This document shows positions 1-6,460 of a stretch of DNA of 17,949 nt, piece by piece; the first letter of the stretch is position 1, and every line of letters starts with the position of its first letter. The notes beneath the pieces were generated by a model. The model did not search any database, was not told where the DNA came from, and worked only from the letters and a program-made list of their open reading frames with translations. Made by a program: the position numbers and the translations under genes. The stretch comes from SIG575 sp045534165 (GTDB lineage Bacteria; Bacillota; Clostridia; Oscillospirales; Acutalibacteraceae): assembly GCA_045534165.1 (NCBI GenBank), contig JAZSJD010000068.1:1-17949 (forward strand), written 5' to 3'.

Positions 1-2
1 TA

Positions 3-80
3 CACTTTTACAACAATGAGCGAATTCAACTAAAAACAAAACTGACTCCGCTTGAAAAACGAAGTCAGTATGTTGCTTAA
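3..80 (+). CDS. IS3-family transposase OrfB, C-terminal end (partial)
   Basis: Only the last 25 codons are in the window. They read HFYNNERIQL, then KTKLTPLEKRSQYVA and a TAA stop at 78-80. The pattern YNNERIQ...LTPLEKR is characteristic of the C-terminus of IS3-family OrfB transposases, just after the DDE catalytic (rve integrase) core, which is off the window to the left. The enzyme cuts and joins the element's ends during copy-out transposition. Whether the full gene is intact cannot be judged here. A stem-loop lies inside this coding end (see the terminator at 31-69). Confidence 0.75.
   Translation, partial: HFYNNERIQLKTKLTPLEKRSQYVA
31..69 (-). terminator. Hairpin with U-tract on the minus strand, inside the transposase end
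   Basis: ACTGACTCCG (41-50) and CGAAGTCAGT (60-69) pair over ten positions with one mismatch around a nine-base loop. Read on the minus strand, the stem is followed by TTTTGTTTTTA (from bases 40 down to 30), as in an intrinsic terminator. It would stop transcription coming from the leftward nuclease gene at 174-1064, which has no hairpin of its own between its stop codon and the element. Confidence 0.5.
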
Positions 81-173
81 ATTTTAATTCGACCTACCAT
101 AGGGGGCTTTTTGTACTGTCCGCACAAATTGGGGCAGTTCACAATTGAGTATCGGGTAAATTTTTAGTCTTTT

Positions 174-1064
174 TTATGGTTTACAGCTTCCGCAAGGGGA
201 GTAATTTTCAGCTAAAAGCGAATCTCTTGATTCTTTTGTTTCAGCCTTGTTTTCAGGAGAGATTGTTTTTACGGAAGAACAATCAGGCAGATGGAATTTT
301 TTTGAACTTGTGTTAATAATATAAGTTGTTTTACTGTTTGATGATGTTGTTATTTTTTCATTTTCAAGAGAACTTGCTCCTGTCTGATAATCGATTTTAA
401 CACCCGGTTGCACGTTGAAACAATAAACATTGAAGCAGATTCCGTCACCATCATCTTCAACTGAATAAGCTTCAATCTGAACACCTCTGCAAACCAGTTC
501 GGTATCTTCAAAATAAGGTGTAACTCTGTAAAGAACGTGGTTTCCTGTTTCTTCAATATAGTCATCAACCATATTTTCAAAAGGAAGCATACCGTCAACA
601 TTCATATATCTTGTGCCTGTTACAAGATTTTTTTCATTTGCATTTTCGCCCGTCAATTGCCAGCCAATAAGGTGACATCTGTTATATAAATATTTTCCGT
701 CAACACAGTCATATTTTGCTGTTTTCCAACCTGATGGTTTAACCTGACCGATTTCTCCTCTTTCACCGGTAGGCATTATGTCTTCACCGATAAGTGAGAA
801 AGCAACACCGCATCTGCCCAGCTCATCAAGGTCTGAATAAGTTTCAAAAGATTTTTTCATTGCTTTTTCATCTTCTGAAAAATCAGGCACATTGTTGTTA
901 ACAGCAACATAAGGACTTGATTCATATTGTGGTAATCCTTCGTTCAGCTGTTGCGAAACAGTTGTTTTTTCTGTGTCAGTATCGCCCGATAAAGAGCAAC
1001 CGCTTGTTATAGTCAGAATGCAAACAATAGAAATAATTAACAGTAATATGTTTTTCTTTTTCAT
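174..1064 (-). CDS. Lipoprotein DNA/RNA non-specific endonuclease (Endonuclease_NS_2-like) with C-terminal Cys-rich tail domain
   Basis: A 296-residue exported nuclease. The N-terminus is a lipoprotein signal: basic MKKKN, a hydrophobic stretch at about 6-20, then TSGC with the lipidated Cys23. Residues 80-225 match the beta-beta-alpha nuclease family seen in EndA/EssD-type enzymes. The key block is YNRCHLIGWQLTG, with catalytic His131 in an N-R-C-H version of the usual D-R-G-H motif, followed by KNLVTGTRYMN with candidate metal-binding Asn146/Asn155. Residues 247-296 form a small extra domain with His258, Cys262 and a final CGSC (Cys291, Cys294), a likely zinc or disulfide site. The start codon is ATG 1064, preceded by GGGAGG ten bases upstream, and it overlaps the previous gene's stop (ATGA), so the two are translationally coupled. 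Likely role: degrading extracellular nucleic acid at the membrane surface. Nine cysteines remain after the lipidated one. Confidence 0.85.
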   Translation of the reverse strand: MKKKNILLLIISIVCILTITSGCSLSGDTDTEKTTVSQQLNEGLPQYESSPYVAVNNNVPDFSEDEKAMKKSFETYSDLDELGRCGVAFSLIGEDIMPTGERGEIGQVKPSGWKTAKYDCVDGKYLYNRCHLIGWQLTGENANEKNLVTGTRYMNVDGMLPFENMVDDYIEETGNHVLYRVTPYFEDTELVCRGVQIEAYSVEDDGDGICFNVYCFNVQPGVKIDYQTGASSLENEKITTSSNSKTTYIINTSSKKFHLPDCSSVKTISPENKAETKESRDSLLAENYSPCGSCKP

Positions 1065-1456
1065 TTTGTATAAACCTCCCTGGTGATTGTTTCGTGAGAA
1101 TTGCCTTTAAATTCTGTTGTTTCTTTAAGAACAAAACCATCCGGCATTTCAAAATGAAAATCAGCAGGATATTTTCTGTTCCATCTGTAAATAATCAGTT
1201 CTTCAATTTGTTGTGAAAAGGGGATGATGTTTTCATCTTCAATAAAACAGAAATCTTCCTTTTCTGCAATTTCAAGTGGACTATCAACAATCAGAACATT
1301 TATATTTTCAAAAAGAATTTTTGAAAACGGTTTAATGTAAATTTTGTTTTCGCCTGCAGTTTTAACAAAATCTTCAATGAGAACTTTATCACGGCTTTGT
1401 CGCCTTGAATTGAAAAGCATTCCCATATTGTCATCAATACAAATTGCAATGTTCAT
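1061..1456 (-). CDS. Conserved small protein of unknown function, upstream partner of the nuclease
   Basis: A soluble 131-residue protein without signal peptide or membrane segment. It opens MNIAICIDDNMGMLFNSRR, followed by QSRDKVLIED. I recognise this opening from clostridial proteins that databases often label ribonuclease Z, but it has no metallo-beta-lactamase HxHxDH motif, so that name is unsupported. I chose ATG 1456 rather than the in-frame ATG at 1495. GGAGGG lies seven bases before 1456, nothing resembling a ribosome site precedes 1495, and a near-consensus promoter (1475-1503) places the transcription start near 1468, inside the longer frame. The stop overlaps the nuclease start by four bases. 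The tight coupling suggests a role linked to the nuclease (control, immunity or processing), but nothing in the sequence proves this. Confidence 0.75.
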   Translation of the reverse strand: MNIAICIDDNMGMLFNSRRQSRDKVLIEDFVKTAGENKIYIKPFSKILFENINVLIVDSPLEIAEKEDFCFIEDENIIPFSQQIEELIIYRWNRKYPADFHFEMPDGFVLKETTEFKGNSHETITREVYTK

Positions 1457-1474
1457 TTTAATCCCTCCGAGAAT

Positions 1475-1503
1475 ATCATATATTTTTATACGCATTTTGT
1501 CAA
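1475..1503 (-). promoter_or_regulatory. Sigma-A promoter for the leftward small-protein/nuclease operon
   Basis: On the minus strand: -35 TTGACA (1503-1498), a 17-base spacer and -10 TATGAT (1480-1475). The predicted start near 1468 falls on the first G of the GGAGGG ribosome site, giving an unusually short leader of about 12 bases. The -35 box is one arm of a palindrome shared with the divergent promoter. Confidence 0.8.
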
Positions 1504-1514
1504 TTTGTTGACAA
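1497..1514. repeat. Inverted repeat uniting the two divergent -35 boxes (possible operator)
   Basis: TTGTCAA (1497-1503), spacer TTTG, TTGACAA (1508-1514): a perfect 7-4-7 inverted repeat. Each arm contains a consensus TTGACA -35 box facing outward, so the two promoters lie back to back with only four bases between their -35 hexamers. The symmetry may be just two good -35 boxes, or may also be a repressor or activator site. Confidence 0.7.
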
Positions 1515-1536
1515 GATTTCTTTTAAATAATATAAT
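1508..1536 (+). promoter_or_regulatory. Perfect-consensus sigma-A promoter for the thioredoxin/iron-sulfur operon
   Basis: TTGACA (1508-1513), exactly 17 bases, TATAAT (1531-1536). Both hexamers and the spacing match the vegetative consensus. The start is expected near 1543, giving a leader of about 20 bases before ATG 1564 with AAGGGAG as its ribosome site. Confidence 0.88.
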
Positions 1537-1563
1537 TGAATAAAAGATAAGGGAGTGTTGTTT

Positions 1564-2130
1564 ATGAAGAAATTTTTGTGCTTGTTTATATCATTGATAT
1601 GTGCTTTTTCTCTTTTTACATCCTGCTCAAAATCTGAAAATGAGCCCGAAAAAGAAACATCGGTTTCAGGTAAAGAAGAGTTTCTATCAAGTTTCAGCAC
1701 GTCAACTTTAGATGGCGATGTGGTAGATGAATCAATTTTAAACGGCAAAAAACTCACAATGATTAATATATGGGCAACTTATTGTGGCCCTTGTATAAAT
1801 GAAATGCCTTCTTTGGGAGAAATCAGCAAGGAATATGAAGATAAAGGTCTGCAGATTATAGGCATACCCATTGATGTGGTAGATTATTATGGCGGTGCAG
1901 ATGAACAACAGATTAAGTTAGCAAAAGAAATTATTGAAGAAACAGGTGCAGATTATATCCATATTCTGCCGTCAGTTTCTCTGAATGAAAAAGTTCTTAA
2001 CAGTGTAACTGCAGTTCCCGAAACAATATTTGTTGATGAAGAGGGAAATTTTGTTCACAGCCTTACAGGTGCACGTTCAAAAGAAGATTGGCAGTCGGTT
2101 ATTGATGAACTTCTGGAGCAGGTATCATGA
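1564..2130 (+). CDS. TlpA-family thioredoxin-fold lipoprotein
   Basis: A 188-residue thiol-disulfide oxidoreductase anchored outside the cytoplasmic membrane. It has a lipoprotein signal (hydrophobic 4-18, FTSC with lipidated Cys21), a short acidic linker, then a thioredoxin/redoxin fold at about 42-186. The active site is WATYCGPC (Cys74 and Cys77), and the conserved cis-proline is Pro152 in AVPETIF. I set the start at ATG 1564: AAGGGAG is centred 8-9 bases upstream, and the alternative GTG at 1555 would lie inside that ribosome site. The stop codon overlaps the start of the next gene (ATGA). Family members use CxxC to reduce or exchange disulfides in exported proteins. The downstream CxxC membrane protein and iron-sulfur protein are the likely source of its electrons; that link is inferred from the operon. 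Confidence 0.9.
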   Translation: MKKFLCLFISLICAFSLFTSCSKSENEPEKETSVSGKEEFLSSFSTSTLDGDVVDESILNGKKLTMINIWATYCGPCINEMPSLGEISKEYEDKGLQIIGIPIDVVDYYGGADEQQIKLAKEIIEETGADYIHILPSVSLNEKVLNSVTAVPETIFVDEEGNFVHSLTGARSKEDWQSVIDELLEQVS

Positions 2131-2273
2131 GTCACAGAAAGAAAAATTTGATTGCTGTTTCTCTTGTTGCAATAGGAATTGCGTTTATAGCTTTCGGAAT
2201 ATATCGTGGTGAAGCAGAAACAGTTTTAAGAAAAGCTGTTAATATTTGTCTGGAGTGTATTGGAATTGGCTGA
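2127..2273 (+). CDS. Small CD1871A-type membrane protein with C-terminal CxxC
   Basis: A 48-residue gene, short enough for length-filtered gene callers to drop. It starts at ATG 2127 in a four-base overlap with the thioredoxin gene and ends TGA 2271-2273, overlapping the next gene. The protein is MSHRKKN, a single membrane helix at about 8-25, then GIYRGEAETVLRKAVNICLE with CIGIG at the end. The basic N-terminus predicts N-in topology, which puts the CLEC motif (Cys41, Cys44) on the outer face, on the same side as the thioredoxin lipoprotein. The tail ETVLxKAVNICLECIGIG is what I recall for the family named after C. difficile CD1871A. To my knowledge its biochemical function has not been described. 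Inferred role: a dithiol relay between the iron-sulfur protein and the lipoprotein. Confidence 0.85.
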   Translation: MSHRKKNLIAVSLVAIGIAFIAFGIYRGEAETVLRKAVNICLECIGIG

Positions 2274-3120
2274 TTTTTTCAGGAAAATAAAAAAGCGATT
2301 ACGTCTTATTGTTCAGATTGTTTTTACTGCACTTACAAACGGATATGTTTATGGTTTTGCAGAAGGTAAAATCTTTAAAGGTGAAATAAAATCCGTTTGT
2401 GTGCCGGGACTCAATTGCTATTCCTGCCCGGGTGCATTGGGTTCATGCCCCATTGGCTCTTTGCAGGCAACACTCAATAACAGAAACTATAAATTTGCTT
2501 TTTATGTTGTTGGTTTCCTTATGATTGTGGGGGCAATTTTCGGCAGATTTGTTTGCGGATGGCTTTGTCCTTTTGGCCTTGTTCAGGATTTGCTTTATAA
2601 AATTCCTTTTTTCAGAAAACTGAAAAAACTTCCGGGAGATAAATTTTTAAAGTGGTTGAAATTTGTGGTTCTCGCCTTGTTTGTTATTATTCTGCCTTTG
2701 TTTGCTGTTGATATGTTCGGTCAGGGGAAACCATGGTTCTGCGAATATATCTGTCCTTCAGGAACTTTAGGTGCAGGAATACCTTTGGCGATTCTTAATG
2801 AAGGCATAAGAAATATTATCGGCTGGTTATATGCATGGAAAGTTGCAATTCTTGTTGTGCTTATATTTCTTTCAATTCTTGTTTATCGACCGTTTTGCAG
2901 ATATCTTTGTCCTTTAGGTGCAATCTATGGTCTGTTTAATCCCATTGCACTTTACAGATATAAAATTGACGAATCAAAATGCACAAAATGCGGAGCATGT
3001 CAGAAAGCCTGCAAAATTGACATAAAAACGTTTGAAACACCAAACAGTATGGAGTGTATCCGTTGTGGTGATTGTGTTAAATCCTGTCCTCATAATGCGA
3101 TAAAAAAATCTCACAATTGA
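2260..3120 (+). CDS. Polytopic 4Fe-4S membrane protein of the NapH/polyferredoxin type
   Basis: A 286-residue membrane electron-transfer protein. It has a cysteine cluster near the N-terminus (Cys47, 53, 56, 63) and hydrophobic segments at about 15-33, 77-96, 132-150 and 192-209. Three CxxxCPxG motifs follow: CGWLCPFG (99-104), CEYICPSG (161-166) and CRYLCPLG (213-218). The C-terminal ferredoxin domain carries two complete CxxCxxCxxxC sets (Cys241/244/247/251 and Cys266/269/272/276), enough for two [4Fe-4S] clusters. NapH/NosR-type proteins carry electrons across the membrane. The start is uncertain: TTG 2260 has GGAG only four bases upstream and TTG 2266 has it ten bases upstream; no ATG or GTG is available before the in-frame stop at 2227. 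Either start overlaps the CxxC gene, implying coupled translation. The stop codon lies inside the terminator stem. Confidence 0.85.
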   Translation: MELADFFRKIKKRLRLIVQIVFTALTNGYVYGFAEGKIFKGEIKSVCVPGLNCYSCPGALGSCPIGSLQATLNNRNYKFAFYVVGFLMIVGAIFGRFVCGWLCPFGLVQDLLYKIPFFRKLKKLPGDKFLKWLKFVVLALFVIILPLFAVDMFGQGKPWFCEYICPSGTLGAGIPLAILNEGIRNIIGWLYAWKVAILVVLIFLSILVYRPFCRYLCPLGAIYGLFNPIALYRYKIDESKCTKCGACQKACKIDIKTFETPNSMECIRCGDCVKSCPHNAIKKSHN

Positions 3121-3146
3121 GAAGTTTCAATTGTGAGACTTTTTTA
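3102..3146. terminator. Bidirectional intrinsic terminator between the iron-sulfur gene and metH
   Basis: TCTCACAATTGA (3109-3120) pairs perfectly with TCAATTGTGAGA (3127-3138) around a six-base loop. A run of seven A precedes it and CTTTTTTATT follows, so it has a U-tract in both directions and serves both convergent operons. Confidence 0.92.
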
Positions 3147-3159
3147 TTAAACATAAATT

Positions 3160-5529
3160 TTATAATTCCATACTTTCAGCATATCTTACAGTTTCCATGG
3201 CATCTTTGGCATATTTATCTGCACCAATCATTTTTGCATATTCTTCTGTAAGTACAGCACCGCCTACAACTGTTTTGCAATCAGGCTTTTCTTTGTTGAG
3301 GAGTCTGATTGTTTCTTTCATTGCGGGGACAGTTGTTGTCATCAAAGCACTTAAGCCCACTAATTTCACATCTTCTTCAATAGCTTTTTGAACTATTGTT
3401 TCAGGTGAAACGTCTTTTCCTAAATCAATCACATCAAAGCTGTAATTTTCAAGAATAACTTTTACAATATTTTTGCCTATATCGTGAATGTCACCTTTAA
3501 CTGTTGCAAGGATAATTTTTCCTTTTGATGTTTGCTTTTCACCCTGCATAGATTTTTTGATGACATCAAACGCACTTTTAGCAGCATTTGCACTCATTAA
3601 AAGTTGGGGGAGGAAGATTGTTTTCTTTTCAAAATCTGCACCAACATTGTCAAGAGCAGGCACAATTTCTTCATTTATAATTTCAAGTGCAGTTTTTTCT
3701 TTGATAAGTTTTTCTGCAATTGAAGATGCTTTTTCTTCAAGACCTTTTTCAATTGCAGTTTTCAGGTCTTCAATTTCCTGCACGGATACTTTTTGTGTAT
3801 CTGTTGTAACTGATGCAAATTCAATGTAATCTTCGCAACCTTTTTCAAAATTTCCCAATGCAAGGAAACTGTAAAAACTTTCCATCATTTTTTCAGAATA
3901 AGGGTTTATAATTGCACTTGATAAACCATTTTGCATTGCAAGAGTGAAGAAAGTTGCGTTGATATTGTCACGACAAGGCAGACCAAAGGAAATGTTTGAA
4001 ACACCAAGAATTGTATTTCCGCCTAAATCTTCTTTGATTCTTCTTACAGCTTCAAGAGTTGTTTTTGCAGAATTTTTATCTGAAGAAATGGTAAGAGCAA
4101 GAGGGTCAATGACGATATCTTTTTTGTCAATACCGTATTTCTCAGCAGTCTTATAAATTTTTTCAGCAATTTTTATTCTGCCCTCTGCCGTTTCGGGAAT
4201 ACCGTTTTCATCAAGAGTTAGACCTACAACAACGCCACCATATTTTTTTACAAGCGGGAAAACTTTTTCCATAACTTCGTCTTTTCCGTTGACAGAGTTT
4301 ATCATTGGTTTTCCGTTGTAAATACGCATTGCTTTTTCCATTGCATCAAAATCTGATGTGTCAATCTGCAATGGTAAATCAACAACAGCCTGAATAGCTT
4401 GGATGGCTTTTATCATCATTTCTTTTTCGTCAATTTCAGGTAAACCCACATTGACATCAAGGATATGAACTTTTTTGTCTTTCTGTCCCGTTGCTTCATT
4501 GAGGATATATCCTATGTTGTTTTCTCTCAAAGCTTGTTTGAATTTAGGTTTACCTGTGGGGTTGATTCTTTCACCGATAAGTATAGGTTCAGATGAAAAA
4601 TAAACACTTTTTGAATATGATGTAACAACAGTAAAATCTTTTTTTGTTACAGGCAAAGGTTTTATTGTGTTTTTGATTTCACATAATTTTTCAATATATT
4701 TTGGAGTTGTACCACAGCAACCACCTAAACCGTGAACACCGAGAAGTGCAAATTCTTTCTGGATTTGAGCAAATTCATTTTCGTCCACATCAAAAACAGT
4801 TTTACCGTTTTCTTCTCTTGGCAGACCTGCGTTAGGGCACACAAAAACAGGAGTTGAAGAATATTTGCAGATTTCCTCAACAATAGGTTTCATTTGTTTC
4901 GGACCTAAACTGCAGTTTATGCCGATTGCATCAACATTTAAACCTTCTAAAACGGCAACCATAGTTTTTGCATCTGTTCCGCTTAAAAGCCTTTGGGATG
5001 AATCATAAGCATTTGAAACCAAAACAGGCAAATCAGAATTTTCTTTTGCAGCAATAACAGCAGCTTTCGTTTCAAGAGAATCTGTCATTGTTTCAATAAG
5101 AATCAGATCAGCACCATTTTTGGTTCCTGAAACAACAACTTCTTTGAAAATATCAACAGCTTCTTCAAAAGAAATTTCACCTGCAGGTTTAAGAAGTTTT
5201 CCTAAAGAGCCGATGTCAAGAGCAATATAACACTCTTTCTTGCTTTCTTCACGTGCTTTTTTTGCGTTTTCAAAAGCAGCAGAAATAATTTCTTCAACTC
5301 TGTGGGGAAAGTTTAATCTGTTCACACCGAAAGTATTGGCGTTGATAACATCAGCACCTGCATTTATGTAGCTTTTATGTATTTCAATAATATCATCTTT
5401 TCGGCTTATGTTCCATTCTTCAGGATGTTCACCGGGTTTCAGACCTCTTTTCTGAAGTTCTGTGCCAAGAGCACCGTCGAAGATGACGATAGAATTGTTT
5501 ATTTTTTCTTTAATATTCATTTTAATCAC
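3160..5529 (-). CDS. metH: Cobalamin-dependent methionine synthase, short form without reactivation domain
   Basis: A 789-residue cytoplasmic enzyme that moves a methyl group from methyl-tetrahydrofolate through cobalamin to homocysteine. Residues 1-290 are the homocysteine domain, with all three zinc ligands present: Cys206 (INCSLGP) and Cys271/Cys272 (GGCCGTT). Residues about 315-570 are the pterin-binding barrel (GERINPTG; DTSD). Residues about 580-660 are the helical cap. Residues about 665-789 are the B12 domain, with the cobalt-ligand His682 in GDIHDIGKN. E. coli MetH is about 1,230 residues; the C-terminal AdoMet-binding reactivation domain is missing here, and the reading frame ends cleanly before a terminator. 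The GTG start at 5529 overlaps the metF stop (GTGA); ATG at 5520 is an alternative. It is co-transcribed with metF, which supplies the methyl-folate. Confidence 0.95.
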   Translation of the reverse strand: MIKMNIKEKINNSIVIFDGALGTELQKRGLKPGEHPEEWNISRKDDIIEIHKSYINAGADVINANTFGVNRLNFPHRVEEIISAAFENAKKAREESKKECYIALDIGSLGKLLKPAGEISFEEAVDIFKEVVVSGTKNGADLILIETMTDSLETKAAVIAAKENSDLPVLVSNAYDSSQRLLSGTDAKTMVAVLEGLNVDAIGINCSLGPKQMKPIVEEICKYSSTPVFVCPNAGLPREENGKTVFDVDENEFAQIQKEFALLGVHGLGGCCGTTPKYIEKLCEIKNTIKPLPVTKKDFTVVTSYSKSVYFSSEPILIGERINPTGKPKFKQALRENNIGYILNEATGQKDKKVHILDVNVGLPEIDEKEMMIKAIQAIQAVVDLPLQIDTSDFDAMEKAMRIYNGKPMINSVNGKDEVMEKVFPLVKKYGGVVVGLTLDENGIPETAEGRIKIAEKIYKTAEKYGIDKKDIVIDPLALTISSDKNSAKTTLEAVRRIKEDLGGNTILGVSNISFGLPCRDNINATFFTLAMQNGLSSAIINPYSEKMMESFYSFLALGNFEKGCEDYIEFASVTTDTQKVSVQEIEDLKTAIEKGLEEKASSIAEKLIKEKTALEIINEEIVPALDNVGADFEKKTIFLPQLLMSANAAKSAFDVIKKSMQGEKQTSKGKIILATVKGDIHDIGKNIVKVILENYSFDVIDLGKDVSPETIVQKAIEEDVKLVGLSALMTTTVPAMKETIRLLNKEKPDCKTVVGGAVLTEEYAKMIGADKYAKDAMETVRYAESMEL

Positions 5530-6389
5530 TTACCTATAATATCAGAAAGATTATATTGAATTTTTTCGGCAACATCAGGTTTGTTCATTGAATAAACGTG
5601 AATATAATTAACACCGTTTGCAATAAGGTCTATAATCTGCTCTGTTGCATATGCAATGCCTGCCTGTTTCATACAATCAGGACTTGAGCCGAATTTATCA
5701 ACAATGTTTTTGAATTTTGAAGGGAGATATGTTCCGGAAAGAGCACAGATCCTTGAAATCTGGTTTGCATTTGTAACAGGCATAATACCTGCAACAACAG
5801 GAACGGTAATTCCGGCTTCACGTAATTTGAAAATATATTTATATAATATGTTGTTGTCAAAAAACATCTGTGTTGTGAGAAAATCGCAACCTGCATCAAC
5901 TTTTTCTTTCAGGTGGGAAATATCTTCAGCAAGAGTCTTGCTTTCAGGATGACATTCAGGGTAGCAAGCACCGCCGATGCAGAATTTATCACCGCAAAGA
6001 TTTTTGATATCTGCAATCAATTCGCTTGCGTATCTGTAATCTTCGCAATCTTTGTCAGTTCTGTCGCCACGTAAAGCCATGATGTTTTCAATGTTGTGTT
6101 CTTCAAGAAGCTTTAATTGTTTATGAACTTTTTCTTTTTTTGATGAAACACAAGTAAGGTGTGCAAGTGTGGGAACATTTTCAGTTTTCTGAATGTTAGA
6201 AGCAATGTTTACCGTATATTCACTTGTGCCACCGCCTGCACCGTAAGTAACGCTCATAAAAGCGGGTTTCAGTTTTGCAATTTCTGCAGTTGCCTTTTCA
6301 ACGCTTTCGTAACTGTCACTTGTTTTGGGAGGAAAAACCTCAAATGAAAGTGTGGCTTTATTTTGTGATAAAATTTCTGAAAGTTTCAT
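5526..6389 (-). CDS. metF: Methylenetetrahydrofolate reductase
   Basis: A 287-residue flavoprotein, close to the 296 of E. coli MetF. It reduces 5,10-methylene-tetrahydrofolate to 5-methyl-tetrahydrofolate, the methyl donor for MetH. Family marks are LSFEVFPPKT with catalytic Glu17, the SVTYGAGG stretch, ALRGD in the folate/FAD region, FLTTQMFFD, and the PVVAGIMPV strand. The ATG at 6389 has only a weak purine-rich ribosome site (AGAAAGAAG). The stop overlaps the metH start, so the two products are made together. The leader is only about 27 bases long, with no room for a SAM (S-box) or cobalamin riboswitch, so regulation of this operon is either constitutive or protein-mediated. Confidence 0.95.
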   Translation of the reverse strand: MKLSEILSQNKATLSFEVFPPKTSDSYESVEKATAEIAKLKPAFMSVTYGAGGGTSEYTVNIASNIQKTENVPTLAHLTCVSSKKEKVHKQLKLLEEHNIENIMALRGDRTDKDCEDYRYASELIADIKNLCGDKFCIGGACYPECHPESKTLAEDISHLKEKVDAGCDFLTTQMFFDNNILYKYIFKLREAGITVPVVAGIMPVTNANQISRICALSGTYLPSKFKNIVDKFGSSPDCMKQAGIAYATEQIIDLIANGVNYIHVYSMNKPDVAEKIQYNLSDIIGK

Positions 6390-6422
6390 AATCAGGACTT
6401 CTTTCTAAATAATTATACTTTT

Positions 6423-6452
6423 ATTCTACCATAATAAAACAACATTTGTAAA
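6423..6452 (-). promoter_or_regulatory. Probable sigma-A promoter of metF-metH
   Basis: On the minus strand: TTTACA (6452-6447), an 18-base spacer and TAGAAT (6428-6423), with a predicted start near 6416. It is one base off the best spacing and one mismatch from consensus in each hexamer. Its -35 box lies eight bases from that of the divergent phosphoesterase promoter. Confidence 0.6.
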
Positions 6453-6460
6453 GACGAACA

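Larger units (their letters stand above)
1..141 (+). mobile_element. Right end of an IS3-family insertion sequence (truncated by window edge)
   Basis: Two things point to an IS3-family (IS150-like) element. A reading frame at 3-80 encodes the typical end of the OrfB transposase, and the sequence after it closes in a likely terminal inverted repeat. Read on the minus strand from base 141, that end begins TGAACTGCCCCAATTTGTG and continues to a GGACAGTACA segment, with the 5'-TG start usual for this family. The left end, the rest of orfAB and the target duplication lie outside the window. The junction at about 141 is 32 bases past the stop codon of the leftward nuclease gene. I recognise the repeat from memory of the family, so the exact boundary is an inference. 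Confidence 0.72.

Noticed and set aside
1457..1495. Longer start for the small leftward protein, adding 13 residues
   Set aside because: The -10 box of a near-consensus promoter lies inside this stretch and the strong GGAGGG ribosome site serves ATG 1456, so the extension is not expected to be transcribed.
3488..3829. Rightward reading frame of 113 codons inside metH
   Set aside because: It is antisense to the conserved B12 and cap domains, has no ribosome site and no recognisable protein; it is a shadow of metH codon bias.
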